DNA of 64,000 nt from Nitrospirillum viridazoti CBAmc (GCF_000730165.1 NZ_CP022111.1:868001-932000), one strand, 5' to 3'. Counted from the first letter of the stretch, positions 8,709 through 18,071 are shown. Translations and numbers: made by a program. Notes: a model not told the origin generated them from the letters alone.

Positions 8709-10703
8709 ATGCCTTCGCCGCGCCGCCGCCTGACCGCCTTGGTGACCTTGAGCCTGCTGCTGGCTGCCCCCGCCCTCGGGAGCGGAACGGCTGGCGGACC
8801 GCCGCAGCCGGTGCTGGGCGGCCGAGTGAAGCCGCTGCTGTCGGTGGACGGGCTGTCTTTCCGCGACCTGAACGGCAACGGCAAGCTGGACCCTTACGAG
8901 GACTGGCGCCTGCCGGTCGACGCCCGCGTGACCGATCTGCTGGGCCGCATGACGGTGGCGGAGAAGGCGGGCACCTTGCTGCACGGCACGGTTCCGCCGG
9001 AAGGCGGCTTCACCTTCGCCACCATGCGGGGGCCCTACGATTTCCCGTTGGCCACCCACATGATCCGGGACTTTGGCATCACCACCCTGATTACCCGCCA
9101 GGCGACGCCGCCCCAGCAGTTGGCGGAACAGGACAACCGCCTGCAGGCGGTGGCGGAGGGCGGACGCCTAGGCATCCCCCTGACGCTCAGCACCGACCCG
9201 CGCAACCATTTCCAGGTGACGGCCGGCGCCAGCCAGCTGTCCGCCGGCTTCTCGCAATGGCCGGAGACGCTGGGCCTGGGCGCCATCGGCGACCCCGCCC
9301 TGGTGCGCCGCTTCGCCGACATCGCCCGCCAGGAATACCGGGCGGTGGGCATCCACCAGACCCTGTCGCCCCAGGCCGACGTGGCGACGGAGCCGCGCTG
9401 GTCCCGCATCAACGGCACCTTTGGCGAGGATCCCGTTTTGGACGGCCGCCTGGTGCAGGCCTATGTCGAGGGCTTTCAGGGCGGGGATGACGGCCCCGGT
9501 GTCACCGGCGTATCAGCGGTGGTCAAGCACTGGGTGGGCTATGGCGCGGCGGCGGAGGGCTTCGACAGCCACAACAGCTATGGCCGCTATTCCTTGGTGC
9601 GACCGGCCCATTTCGACCTGCACGTCCTGCCCTTCAAGGGCGCCTTCGCCGCCCACGTGGCCGGCGTCATGCCCACCTATTCCATCCTGAAAGAGATGGT
9701 GGTGGACGGAAAGCCGGTGGAGCAGGTGGGGGCGGGCTTCAATCATTGGCTCCTGACCGACCTGCTGCGCGGCACCTATGGCTTCCAGGGCATAATCCTG
9801 TCCGACTGGGCCATCGCCAATGACTGCAACGCGGTGTGCCGCAACGGCTTCCCTGCGGGTGAGCGGCCCACCTTCAAGGATTTCTCCACCGCCTGGGGCG
9901 TGGAGGACCTCTCCACCCCGGCGCGCTTCGCCAAGGGGCTGGAGGCGGGGCTGGACCAGTTCGGCGGCGTGGACGATCCCGCGCCCCTGCTGGCGGCGGT
10001 GAAGCAGGGTTTGGTGACCGAGGCGCGGCTGGATCAGTCGGTGCGCCGCATCCTGGCCCTGAAGTTCCAGCAAGGCCTGTTCGAGAACCCCTACGTGGAT
10101 GCCGACGCCGCCGCCAAGGTTGTGGGCACGCCGCAGTTCCTGGCCGAGGGCCTGGCGGCGCAATCCCGCTCCATGGTTTTGCTGGAGGCGGGTGAGGGCC
10201 CTGTGGCCCTCGCAGGCCGCAAGGTCTACCTGCGCGGCGTGTCGGCCGAGGCCGCCAAGGCCGCCGGCCTGACGGTGGTGGACGATCCCAAGCAGGCGGA
10301 GGTCGCCCTTCTGCGCCTGTCCGCGCCCTTCCAGACCCTGCATCCCAACTACACCTTCGGCAGCCTGCAGCATGAGGGCGATTTGGGCTTCCATGACGGC
10401 AACGCGGATTACGAGGGCTTGAAGGCCGTGGCCGCCGCCAGGGTGCCGGCGGTGGTCAGCGTCTATCTCGACCGCCCGGCCATCCTGAGCAACATCCGCG
10501 ACAAGGCCGCCCGCCTGTACGTTGATTTCGGCGTCAGCGACCGGGCCTTCCTGGACGTGGTCACCGGCAAGGTGGCGGCGCAGGGGCACCTCCCGTTCGA
10601 GCTGCCGCGCAGTATGACGGCTGTGGCGGCCCAGGCGTCGGACGTGCCGCATGACAGCAAGGATCCGCTGTACCCCATGGGTGCCGGCCTGCGTCTGCCG
10701 TGA
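8709..10703 (+). CDS. Glycoside hydrolase family 3 with N-terminal EF-hand-like loop
   Basis: The protein has 664 residues and a signal peptide (to about residue 25). Residues 53-64 (DLNGNGKLDPYE) fit a 12-residue EF-hand calcium loop. The GH3 barrel follows, with VVKHWVGYG and the nucleophile region ILSDWAI (Asp366), then a C-terminal alpha/beta sandwich (ARLYVDFGVSD). GH3 enzymes release terminal beta-linked glucose, xylose or N-acetylglucosamine; the specificity here cannot be read. The start at 8709 precedes the signal peptide. The gene runs into the next GH3 within 42 bp, so the two are probably cotranscribed. Confidence 0.88.
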   Translation: MPSPRRRLTALVTLSLLLAAPALGSGTAGGPPQPVLGGRVKPLLSVDGLSFRDLNGNGKLDPYEDWRLPVDARVTDLLGRMTVAEKAGTLLHGTVPPEGGFTFATMRGPYDFPLATHMIRDFGITTLITRQATPPQQLAEQDNRLQAVAEGGRLGIPLTLSTDPRNHFQVTAGASQLSAGFSQWPETLGLGAIGDPALVRRFADIARQEYRAVGIHQTLSPQADVATEPRWSRINGTFGEDPVLDGRLVQAYVEGFQGGDDGPGVTGVSAVVKHWVGYGAAAEGFDSHNSYGRYSLVRPAHFDLHVLPFKGAFAAHVAGVMPTYSILKEMVVDGKPVEQVGAGFNHWLLTDLLRGTYGFQGIILSDWAIANDCNAVCRNGFPAGERPTFKDFSTAWGVEDLSTPARFAKGLEAGLDQFGGVDDPAPLLAAVKQGLVTEARLDQSVRRILALKFQQGLFENPYVDADAAAKVVGTPQFLAEGLAAQSRSMVLLEAGEGPVALAGRKVYLRGVSAEAAKAAGLTVVDDPKQAEVALLRLSAPFQTLHPNYTFGSLQHEGDLGFHDGNADYEGLKAVAAARVPAVVSVYLDRPAILSNIRDKAARLYVDFGVSDRAFLDVVTGKVAAQGHLPFELPRSMTAVAAQASDVPHDSKDPLYPMGAGLRLP

Positions 10704-10744
10704 CCCCTTCTTTCAAAAGAAACAACTGGATGGAAACGCACCCC

Positions 10745-12976
10745 ATGACCGATCGCATGCGCCGCCTGCTGCTGGGCACAGCCCTGTCGCTCTCGCTCAC
10801 CGCTCCGTTGGCGACCACCGCCCTGGCCGCCGAGGCGGCGCGGCCGTGGATGGACACCAAGCTGTCGCCGGACCAGCGCGCCGACCTGCTGAACAAGGAA
10901 CTGACGCTGGATGAGCGCATAGGCCTGGTCCACGGGCCCATGGCCATGCCCTTCCTGGGCGCCAAGCTGCCCGAAGGCGCCATCGGATCTGCCGGTTACA
11001 TCCCTGGCGTGCCGCGCCTGGGCGTCCCGGCCCTGCAGGAGAGCGACGCCAGCCTGGGTGTCGCCAACCCCATGAACGTGCGACCGGGCGACCCGTCCAC
11101 GGCCCTGCCGTCCGGCCTGTCGCTCGCATCCACCTGGAACCCTGAGACCGCTTACAAGGGCGGCGCCATGATCGGGAAGGAGGCGCACGCCAAGGGCCTG
11201 AACGTCCTGCTGGCCGGTGGCGTCAACCTGGCGCGCGATCCGCGCAACGGCCGCAACTTCGAATATCTGGGCGAGGATCCCTTGCTGGCCGGCACCCTGG
11301 GCGGTGAATCCATCCGGGGCATCCAAGACCAGAACGTCGTTTCCACCATCAAGCACTTCGCGGTGAACGACCAGGAAACCCAGCGCATGACCCTGGATGT
11401 CAAGATCGCGGAGGCGGCGGCGCGCGAAAGCGACCTGCTGGCCTTCCAGATCGCCATCGAGAAGGGCAAGCCCGGCTCCGTCATGTGCGCCTACAACAAG
11501 GTCAACGGCGCCTATGCCTGCGACAACCCCTTCCTGCTGAACAAGGTGCTGAAGACCGACTGGGCCTATCCCGGCTGGGTCATGTCCGACTGGGGCGCGG
11601 TTCATGGTGTCGAGGCGGCTGTGAACGGCCTGGACCAGGAATCGGGTGAGCAGATCGACGTCATGCTCAGTCCCGGCGGCAAGGTCTGGTTCAATGAGCC
11701 GCTGAAGGCCGCCATCCAGGACAAGACCGTGCCGGCGGAACGCCTGTCCGATATGACGCGGCGCATCCTGCGCTCCATGTTCGCGGCCGGCCTGTTCGAC
11801 AAGCCGGCGGCCAAGGCGCCCATCGACTTCGACGCCCACGCCCAGGTGACCAAGGCGGCCGGGACCGAGGGCATCGTCCTGCTGAAGAACAAGGGCGATG
11901 TGCTGCCCCTGGCCACCAAAGGCAAGACCATCACCGTCATCGGCGGCTTCGCCAACGCCGGCGTGCTGTCGGGTGGCGGCTCTTCCCAGGTGGTGTCGGA
12001 CGCGGGCCCGGGCGCCAGCATCCCCTTGGGCGGCGACGGCATGATGGGCCCCTTCCGCACCGTGGTCTATCACGCGTCCTCGCCCCTGAAGGCCATCCGC
12101 GCCAAGGCGGGGGAGAAGCAGGTGCGCTTCAACGACGGTTCCTATCCGGCGGAGGCGGCGGCCGTGGCCAAGACCACGGACGTGGCCATCGTCTTCGCCA
12201 CCCAGTGGATGAGCGAGGGCGCCGACGCGCCGGACCTCAGCCTGCCCAACGGCCAGGACGCCCTGATCGCCGCCGTGGCCGCCGCCAACCCCAACACCAT
12301 CGTGGTGCTGGAGACGGGCGGGCCGGTGCACATGCCCTGGCTGGACAAGGTGGCCGGCGTGGTGGAGGCCTGGTATCCCGGCAGCCGGGGGGGCGAGGCC
12401 ATCGCCGATATCCTGTTCGGTGACGCCAATCCCTCCGGCCGCCTGCCCATCACCTTCCCGGCGGACGACAGCCAGTTGCTGCACCAGGACATCCCCGGTG
12501 CCGACAAGCCGGAGTTCAGCCCGGCGGAGATCACCTATACGGAGGGCGCCGACGTCGGCTATCGCCATTACGCCAAGACGGGGGCCAAGCCCCTGTTCCC
12601 CTTCGGCTATGGCCTGGGCTACAGCCACTTCAGCTATGGCGACGTGAAGGTGACGGGCGGCGACACCCTGACCGTCAGCTTCGAGGTCACCAACACCGGC
12701 AAGCGCCCCGGCCAGGACGTGCCCCAGGTCTATCTGACCAACGCCGCCGGTACCAAGACCCAGCGCCTGATCGGTTGGTCCAAGGTGGCCCTGGCCCCGG
12801 GAGAGAAGAAGCGTGTGACCGTCACCGCCGACACCCGACTGCTGGGCAGCTTCGATGAGGCCGCGCACGCCTGGCAGGTCAAGGCTGGCGAGTACCAGGT
12901 TGCCGTGGGGGCCTCGGCCACCGACCTGGATCTCAAGGGCGAGGCGGCCGTCAAGGCCTCCACCCGCCAGCCATAA
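10745..12976 (+). CDS. Glycoside hydrolase family 3 beta-glycosidase
   Basis: The protein has 743 residues. A signal peptide ends around ALAAEA. The GH3 N-terminal barrel carries GRNFEYLGEDP, STIKHFAVNDQE and the nucleophile motif VMSDWGAVH (Asp282). The second domain has the EGIVLLKN and AWYPGSRGGEAIADILFGDA motifs, and a C-terminal fibronectin-III-like domain begins near TVSFEVTNTGKRPG. This is the three-domain architecture of beta-glucosidase/beta-xylosidase enzymes. Start 10745 is chosen for its signal peptide and GGAAA site; ATG 10730 and an ORF start at 10700 are alternatives. Confidence 0.92.
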   Translation: MTDRMRRLLLGTALSLSLTAPLATTALAAEAARPWMDTKLSPDQRADLLNKELTLDERIGLVHGPMAMPFLGAKLPEGAIGSAGYIPGVPRLGVPALQESDASLGVANPMNVRPGDPSTALPSGLSLASTWNPETAYKGGAMIGKEAHAKGLNVLLAGGVNLARDPRNGRNFEYLGEDPLLAGTLGGESIRGIQDQNVVSTIKHFAVNDQETQRMTLDVKIAEAAARESDLLAFQIAIEKGKPGSVMCAYNKVNGAYACDNPFLLNKVLKTDWAYPGWVMSDWGAVHGVEAAVNGLDQESGEQIDVMLSPGGKVWFNEPLKAAIQDKTVPAERLSDMTRRILRSMFAAGLFDKPAAKAPIDFDAHAQVTKAAGTEGIVLLKNKGDVLPLATKGKTITVIGGFANAGVLSGGGSSQVVSDAGPGASIPLGGDGMMGPFRTVVYHASSPLKAIRAKAGEKQVRFNDGSYPAEAAAVAKTTDVAIVFATQWMSEGADAPDLSLPNGQDALIAAVAAANPNTIVVLETGGPVHMPWLDKVAGVVEAWYPGSRGGEAIADILFGDANPSGRLPITFPADDSQLLHQDIPGADKPEFSPAEITYTEGADVGYRHYAKTGAKPLFPFGYGLGYSHFSYGDVKVTGGDTLTVSFEVTNTGKRPGQDVPQVYLTNAAGTKTQRLIGWSKVALAPGEKKRVTVTADTRLLGSFDEAAHAWQVKAGEYQVAVGASATDLDLKGEAAVKASTRQP

Positions 12977-12993
12977 GCCTTTTTGGAACTTGG

Positions 12994-13032
12994 ATCGCCA
13001 CCGGTTCCGGCCAAGCTGCGACCGGTGGCGAT
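12994..13032 (+). repeat. Inverted repeat ahead of the esterase gene
   Basis: A perfect 12-bp inverted repeat (12994-13005 ATCGCCACCGGT with 13021-13032) spans a 15-nt loop between the second GH3 and the esterase. There is no T-run after it. It may stabilise or attenuate the transcript, or be an operator. Confidence 0.5.
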
Positions 13033-13054
13033 GATCCTGACAAGGGGAAATGCG

Positions 13055-14650
13055 ATGTCCAAGATGATGAAGCGGATCGCGGTCGCGGCGCTGCTGCTGA
13101 CCGCTGCACCACCGGCGCTCGCGGCGGAAGCGCCGGTGGTGCAGGTGGAACAGGGCCGAGTTTCCGGCGTGGTCAGCGGCGATGTGGCGGCGTTCAAGGG
13201 CATCCCCTTCGCCGCCCCGCCGGTGGGCCCCTTGCGCTGGCGCCCGCCGCAGCCGGCCGCCGCCTGGGCCGGCGTACGTTCCGGCGCCGAGTATGGCGCC
13301 GACTGCATGCAGAAACCGCTGCCGGGCGACGCGGCGCCCCTGGGCGTGGCCCCGGCGGAGGATTGCCTGTACCTGAACGTCTGGGCGCCCGCCGACACCG
13401 TCAAGCCGGGCGCCAAGCGGCCGGTGATGGTGTGGATCTACGGGGGTGGCTTCGTGAACGGCGGCAGCTCCCCCGCCGTCTATGACGGGTCGAACTTCGC
13501 CCGTGACGGCGTTGTGCTGGTCAGCTTCAACTACCGCGTCGGCCGCTTCGGCTTCTTCGCCCATCCCGCCCTGGTGGCGGAGGCGGGGCAGGGCCCCGTG
13601 GGCAACTATGGCTATCTCGACCAGCTGGCGGCCCTGCAGTGGGTGAAGCGCAACATCACCGCCTTCGGCGGCGACCCCGACAATGTCACCATCTTCGGTG
13701 AATCCGCGGGCGGCATCTCCGTCCACACCCTGCTGACCTCGCCCATGGCCAAGGGTCTGTTCAATCGGGGCATCGTCCAGTCGGGCGCCGGACGCGAGCG
13801 CATCCTGCCCACGCCGCCCTTGCATGCGGACGGTGACGCGCCGTCGGCGGAAAAATCGGGCCTGGCCTATGCCGCCCAGCACGACATCACCGACACGGGC
13901 GCCGCCGGCCTGGCGGCCCTGCGCGCCCTACCGGCGGAGGCGGTGGTGGACGGCCTGAACATGGCGACCATGAACGTGCCGACCTATTCCGGACCCATGG
14001 TGGATGGCGCCGTGGTCCGCTATTCGGCGCCGGTGCCGGCCTATGCGGCGGGGGCGGGCGCCGACGTGCCGGTGATGGTGGGCGCCACCGGGGCCGACGG
14101 CTTCTTCTTCGGTGGTTCGCTGGACGATGTGCTGGCGCCCTTCGGCGCCGACAAGGACAAGGCGCTGGCCCTGTTCGATCCCGACGGGTCACGCGACGTG
14201 AAGCTGATCGGCCACCGTGTGGCAGGCGCCTTCATGTTCATCGAGCCGGCGCGCGAGACCGCCCGCCTGCTGTCGGCTCACAAATCGCCCGTCTACCTGT
14301 TCCGCTATTCCTATGTGGCGGAAAGCATGCGCAAGGAATGGTGGGGCACGCCGCACGCGACGGAAATCCCCTTCGTCTTCGATACGGTGAAGGCCCGCTA
14401 TGGCGACGCGCTGACGGCGGCGGACGCGGCGGCGGCCAAGGCGGCGCACGCCTACTGGGTGGCCTTCGCCAAGACGGGCAAGCCGGAGCCCCAGGGATTG
14501 CCGGCCTGGACGCCCTTCAAGGCAGGCCAGGATGAGCGCCTGATGGACTTCGGCACCAAGGGGCCGGTGCTGGAGGTCGACCCGATGAAGGACCGGCTGG
14601 ACCTGGCGCAGAAGGTGGTGGAGCAGCGGACCAAGGCAGCATCGAACTAG
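13055..14650 (+). CDS. Type-B carboxylesterase/lipase, secreted
   Basis: The protein has 531 residues. Signal peptide to about PPALAAEA. It carries the carboxylesterase family markers FKGIPFAAPPVGPLRW, EDCLYLNVWAP, oxyanion-hole region YGGGFVNG and nucleophile elbow FGESAGG (Ser217), with a C-terminal GTPHATEIPFVF segment supplying the probable catalytic His. It hydrolyses carboxylic esters in the periplasm or outside. Placed after two GH3 genes, it may remove acyl or aryl ester groups from plant glycosides, but the substrate is not readable. ATG 13055 has AAGGGGA upstream. Confidence 0.9.
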   Translation: MSKMMKRIAVAALLLTAAPPALAAEAPVVQVEQGRVSGVVSGDVAAFKGIPFAAPPVGPLRWRPPQPAAAWAGVRSGAEYGADCMQKPLPGDAAPLGVAPAEDCLYLNVWAPADTVKPGAKRPVMVWIYGGGFVNGGSSPAVYDGSNFARDGVVLVSFNYRVGRFGFFAHPALVAEAGQGPVGNYGYLDQLAALQWVKRNITAFGGDPDNVTIFGESAGGISVHTLLTSPMAKGLFNRGIVQSGAGRERILPTPPLHADGDAPSAEKSGLAYAAQHDITDTGAAGLAALRALPAEAVVDGLNMATMNVPTYSGPMVDGAVVRYSAPVPAYAAGAGADVPVMVGATGADGFFFGGSLDDVLAPFGADKDKALALFDPDGSRDVKLIGHRVAGAFMFIEPARETARLLSAHKSPVYLFRYSYVAESMRKEWWGTPHATEIPFVFDTVKARYGDALTAADAAAAKAAHAYWVAFAKTGKPEPQGLPAWTPFKAGQDERLMDFGTKGPVLEVDPMKDRLDLAQKVVEQRTKAASN

Positions 14651-14654
14651 TCAT

Positions 14655-14689
14655 ATTGCGTCGCGGAAAATTTCATTTCGCAACGCAAT
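14655..14689. repeat. Inverted repeat before the MFS gene
   Basis: Arms ATTGCGTCGCG (14655-14665) and CGCAACGCAAT (14679-14689) pair with one G-U and enclose an AT-rich 13-nt centre. It lies in an AT-rich spot between the esterase and the transporter. It could be an operator, an attenuator or a weak terminator. Confidence 0.45.
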
Positions 14690-14785
14690 AAAATACGAAT
14701 GTGTCGTAATAGCCATTGAACCTGGGCCCGACGGATGTCAAACCCCTCGGGCCCGGACTTATCATACCGACTGGACGAACGATCG

Positions 14786-16108
14786 ATGTCGACCGCATCC
14801 GCCCACAATAAATCCATGACGTCGCTGGCCCCGATCGTCGTCATGCTGTTCTTCGCCTGGGGCTTCGCCACATCCATCGTGGACGCCGTGATCCCCAAGC
14901 TGAAGGAACAGTTCTCGCTGAACTACACCGAGGCGATGCTGGTGCAGTTCGCCTTCTTCCTGGCCTACTTCGTCGTGTCGGTTCCGGCGGGCGCCCTGCT
15001 GGCGCGCCTGGGCTATCTGCGCGGCATCGTCGCCGGCTTGGTCATCATGACCCTGGGCTGCCTGCTGTTCGTGCCGGCCTCCAGCATGGGTCTGTTCGCC
15101 GCCTTCCTGCTGGCATTGTTCGTCATGGCGGGCGGCATCACCGTGCTGCAGGTGGCGGCCAACCCGCTGATGTCGCTGCTGGGCCGGCCGGAGACGGCGT
15201 CCAGCCGCCTGAACCTGGCGCAGGCCTTCAACTCCCTTGGCACGACGCTGGGGCCCATCCTGGGTTCGGTCTTCATCCTGTCCAAGGCGGCGGATGGGGA
15301 TGCCAGCGCGCGCGGCGTGCACGTGCCCTTCCTCATGATCGCAGCCCTGCTGGTGGTCCTGTCCTTGCTGTTCTGGTTCCTGCGGGGCCGTGAGGGGGCC
15401 GCCACCGACCAGCAGTCGGGCAGTGCCCTCAGCCTGCGGGTGCTGCGCCACAGCCAGCTGGCTCTGGGCGTGGTTTCCATCTTCGTCTACGTCGGGGCGG
15501 AGGTGTCCATCGGCAGCGCCATGGTCAACTACCTGATCCTTGATCGCACGCGGGACGCGGCGTCCGAGCTGGGCACCTGGTACGCCGGCCTGATCCACTT
15601 GCACGACGTGCTGAACACGCCGGAGTCCAAGGCGGCCGTGCTGGTCAGCCTGTACTGGGGTGGCGCCATGGTCGGCCGCTTTATCGGGTCCGTCGTGCTG
15701 CGCTTCGCCCGGCCCGGCATCGTGCTGATGGCGTGCTCGCTGGCCGCCGCCCTGCTGGTCAGCCTGTCCATGGCCAGCAGCGGCACGCTCGCCATGGCCA
15801 CCATCCTGTCGGTGGGCCTGTGCAACTCCATCATGTTCCCGACCATCTTCACCATCGCCATCGATGGGCTGGAGGAAGAGACGCCCCAGGGCGCCGGCAT
15901 GCTGTGCCTGGCCATCTTCGGCGGCGCCGTGGTGCCCATGATCACGGGCAAGGTCGCCGATCTGACCAGCCTGGTGCTGGCCTTCATCGTGCCGGTGGCC
16001 TGCTACCTGATGATCGCCGGCTACGGCCTGCTGACCGGCCTGCATCTGCTGTCGGGCAAGCCCGCCGCCAAGACCGGCGGCGCTCCCCGTGCGGTGTCCA
16101 TGCACTGA
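14786..16108 (+). CDS. FucP/GluP-like MFS sugar transporter
   Basis: The protein has 440 residues and about 12 membrane segments. Its first segment VMLFFAWGFATSIVDAVIPKLKEQF and the LQVAANPLMSLLGRPETASSRLNLAQAFNSLGT stretch are typical of the FucP/GluP sugar:proton symporter family (fucose, glucose/galactose). It is the inner-membrane importer of the first locus. The start is uncertain: ATG 14786 fits the family N-terminus, while ATG 14735 would add 17 residues. Confidence 0.87.
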   Translation: MSTASAHNKSMTSLAPIVVMLFFAWGFATSIVDAVIPKLKEQFSLNYTEAMLVQFAFFLAYFVVSVPAGALLARLGYLRGIVAGLVIMTLGCLLFVPASSMGLFAAFLLALFVMAGGITVLQVAANPLMSLLGRPETASSRLNLAQAFNSLGTTLGPILGSVFILSKAADGDASARGVHVPFLMIAALLVVLSLLFWFLRGREGAATDQQSGSALSLRVLRHSQLALGVVSIFVYVGAEVSIGSAMVNYLILDRTRDAASELGTWYAGLIHLHDVLNTPESKAAVLVSLYWGGAMVGRFIGSVVLRFARPGIVLMACSLAAALLVSLSMASSGTLAMATILSVGLCNSIMFPTIFTIAIDGLEEETPQGAGMLCLAIFGGAVVPMITGKVADLTSLVLAFIVPVACYLMIAGYGLLTGLHLLSGKPAAKTGGAPRAVSMH

Positions 16109-16132
16109 CGCGTGTTGGCCTTTGACGTGATG

Positions 16133-16164
16133 ATCGGCGGCGTTGGGCACCCTGCGCCGCCGAT
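16133..16164. terminator. Convergent hairpin
   Basis: A perfect 10-bp stem ATCGGCGGCG (16133-16142) with CGCCGCCGAT (16155-16164) lies between the convergent MFS and AEC genes. There is no strong T-run. Confidence 0.6.
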
Positions 16165-16170
16165 GTCGTT

Positions 16171-17097
16171 TCAGGCGGTCAAGAAGGCCAGAAGCACCGG
16201 CAGGGTGACAGCCGCCGCCAGGGTCTGGACGGTGATGATGCCCGCCATCAGCGGGGCGTCGCCGCCCATCTGCCGGGCCAGGACGTAGGCGCTGACCGAG
16301 GTGGGCAGGGCGTTGTACAGCACCACGGCGACGAAGGCGTTGCCCTGGACGCCCAACGCCTTGGCCAGCAGTGCCGTGATGACGGGCAGGACGGCCAGGC
16401 GGGCGATGCTGCTGACCGCCACGGCCACCTTGGCGCCACGGATGGCGGAAAAGCCGAGGCCAGCGCCTACGGCCAGAAGTCCCAAGGGCAGGCTGGCCTG
16501 ACCCAGCACGTTCATGACGGGCGACACCACCGGGATCTGGCGGATGCCGGCCAGGTTCATCGCGGCACCCACGATGACGGAGCAGACCAGCGGGTTGCTC
16601 AGGATCTGCCACAGGGTGCGCAGCGGGTGGCGCTTCATGCCGGCCGGCATATCGCCGTGGCGTTGCATCACCAGAATGCTGAGGATGTTCACCGTGGGCA
16701 TGCAGAACAGCACGCCGATAGCCATCAGGGCCGTGCCATGCGGGCCCAGCAGCGCAGCGCCCAAGGCCATGGCGACATAGGTGTTGACCCGCACCGCCCC
16801 CTGGAAGACCGAGGTGTAGGCCGGGTCGCTGCCGGACAGGCGGCGGCAGCTGAGCTGCAGGGCGGCGCTCAGCAGCAGGATGCCGCCCACCAGGGCGCTG
16901 CCCATGGCCCAGATGTCCATGCCCGACAGATCGGTCTTGGCGGTGCCGTCGATCAGCAGCGCGGGGAACAGCAGGTAATAGATCAGCCGCTCGGCCGCGC
17001 CCCAGAAGGCGGCGTCGATCAGCTTGAAATGCCGCAACCCGAAGCCGATCGCGATCAGCAGGAAGGTGGGCGCCAGCGCCGTCAGGACCTGCAGCAT
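16171..17097 (-). CDS. AEC-family (auxin efflux carrier) transporter
   Basis: The protein has 308 residues and about ten hydrophobic segments spread over its length. Its N-terminal segment LAPTFLLIAIGFGLRHFKLID and the middle region with SNPLVCSVIVGAAMNLAG match the AEC (PF03547) fold, whose bacterial members export or import small organic acids and related anions. The substrate is unknown. It starts at ATG 17097 and ends 7 bp from ruvX on the same strand (ruvX is upstream), so the two may share a transcript. Confidence 0.88.
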   Translation of the reverse strand: MLQVLTALAPTFLLIAIGFGLRHFKLIDAAFWGAAERLIYYLLFPALLIDGTAKTDLSGMDIWAMGSALVGGILLLSAALQLSCRRLSGSDPAYTSVFQGAVRVNTYVAMALGAALLGPHGTALMAIGVLFCMPTVNILSILVMQRHGDMPAGMKRHPLRTLWQILSNPLVCSVIVGAAMNLAGIRQIPVVSPVMNVLGQASLPLGLLAVGAGLGFSAIRGAKVAVAVSSIARLAVLPVITALLAKALGVQGNAFVAVVLYNALPTSVSAYVLARQMGGDAPLMAGIITVQTLAAAVTLPVLLAFLTA

Positions 17098-17103
17098 GCC
17101 TGG

Positions 17104-17682
17104 TCAGTCATCCCGATCGCGGTCTTCTTCATCCTGTCTTCCATCCAGGCCCGCCGCGTCACCCTTCGCTTCGTCACGGGCGGCCAGGGCGGCGCGCGCA
17201 GCCTCGGCCGCCATGAAGTCCAGGGCGCCCTGAAGAATGTAGGCCGCGGCCATGCGGTCGACCACCTCGTCCCGGCGTTTCCGGGTCATGTCCCATTCGA
17301 TCATCATGCGGCTGACGGCCGAGGTGGACAGGCGTTCGTCCCAGAAGGCGATCTCGGGCACTTGGCCGCCCAGCAGCTGGGGCTGTTCGATCAGGTTCTG
17401 GGCGAAGCTGCGGGCGGATTGGGCGGCCGGGCCGTCGCTGCCGTCCATGTTGCGGGGCAGGCCGATGACGAAGCCGGCGACGTTGCGGCCGCGCAGCTCC
17501 TTGGCCAGATCCTGCACATCGGTCGTGAACTTGCGCCGCATGATGGTGCCGACCGGCGAGGCCACGGTCAGGCCGGGGTCGGAGATCGCCATGCCGATGG
17601 TCTTGGACCCCAGATCCAGGCCCATCAGCCGCCCGCCGGGGGGCAACTGGGCCTTGAGGTCCCTGATGTTGCGGATCGCCAT
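17104..17682 (-). CDS. ruvX: Holliday junction resolvase-like nuclease RuvX/YqgF
   Basis: The protein has 192 residues. The RNase H-like fold shows its first catalytic strand RLMGLDLGSKTIGMA, then VGLPRNMDGSDG-type and IAFWDERLST motifs with the acidic metal ligands, and DRMAAAYILQGALD near the end. YqgF proteins act in pre-16S rRNA 5' maturation and possibly in recombination. A hydrophilic, Asp/Arg-rich tail of about 30 residues (RQDEEDRDRDD) extends past the usual length. ATG 17682 is chosen over 17742 by family length; GGAAGG lies 11 nt upstream. It is divergent from gatC. Confidence 0.9.
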   Translation of the reverse strand: MAIRNIRDLKAQLPPGGRLMGLDLGSKTIGMAISDPGLTVASPVGTIMRRKFTTDVQDLAKELRGRNVAGFVIGLPRNMDGSDGPAAQSARSFAQNLIEQPQLLGGQVPEIAFWDERLSTSAVSRMMIEWDMTRKRRDEVVDRMAAAYILQGALDFMAAEAARAALAARDEAKGDAAGLDGRQDEEDRDRDD

Positions 17683-17783
17683 ACCGGGTGTTACCTTCCG
17701 CGCCGCCCGGGGGCCGGCGGCATACGACACGCCGCCTGTCATCGCCCCCGTGGCTCCTTATTCCGAAGGAGAGACTTAGCACC

Positions 17784-18071
17784 ATGTCCCTCGACAAGGC
17801 CACCGTGGCGAAGATCGCGCATCTCGCCCGCATCAAGGTCCCGGACTCCGATCTGGAGCAACTGGCCGGCGAACTCAACACCATCATGCATTGGGTGGAG
17901 ATGTTGGGCGAGGTGGACACCCAAAACGTGGAACCGATGACCAGCGTGGTCGCCGCCAACCTGCGCCGGCGCCCCGACGCCGTGACCGACGGCGGTTATC
18001 CGGAAAAGGTGGTCGCCAACGCCACCGATGCCACCGAGAATTTCTTTTCCGTGCCCAAGGTTGTCGAGTGA
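17784..18071 (+). CDS. gatC: Asp-tRNA(Asn)/Glu-tRNA(Gln) amidotransferase subunit C
   Basis: The 95-residue GatC is recognised by [13 protein letters not shown] at the start, the [16 protein letters not shown] helix and the TSVV...[14 protein letters not shown] tail. GatC stabilises GatA in the GatCAB complex that amidates misacylated Glu-tRNA(Gln) or Asp-tRNA(Asn). ATG 17784 follows AAGGAGAG. Its stop overlaps the gatA start, showing translational coupling. Confidence 0.96.
   Translation: MSLDKATVAKIAHLARIKVPDSDLEQLAGELNTIMHWVEMLGEVDTQNVEPMTSVVAANLRRRPDAVTDGGYPEKVVANATDATENFFSVPKVVE

Noticed and set aside
10463-13882. A 1139-codon open frame on the minus strand
   Set aside because: It lies antisense to two clear GH3 genes and the esterase. 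Its His/Gln/Gly/Arg-rich translation is the shadow of GC-rich codon use and has no domain.
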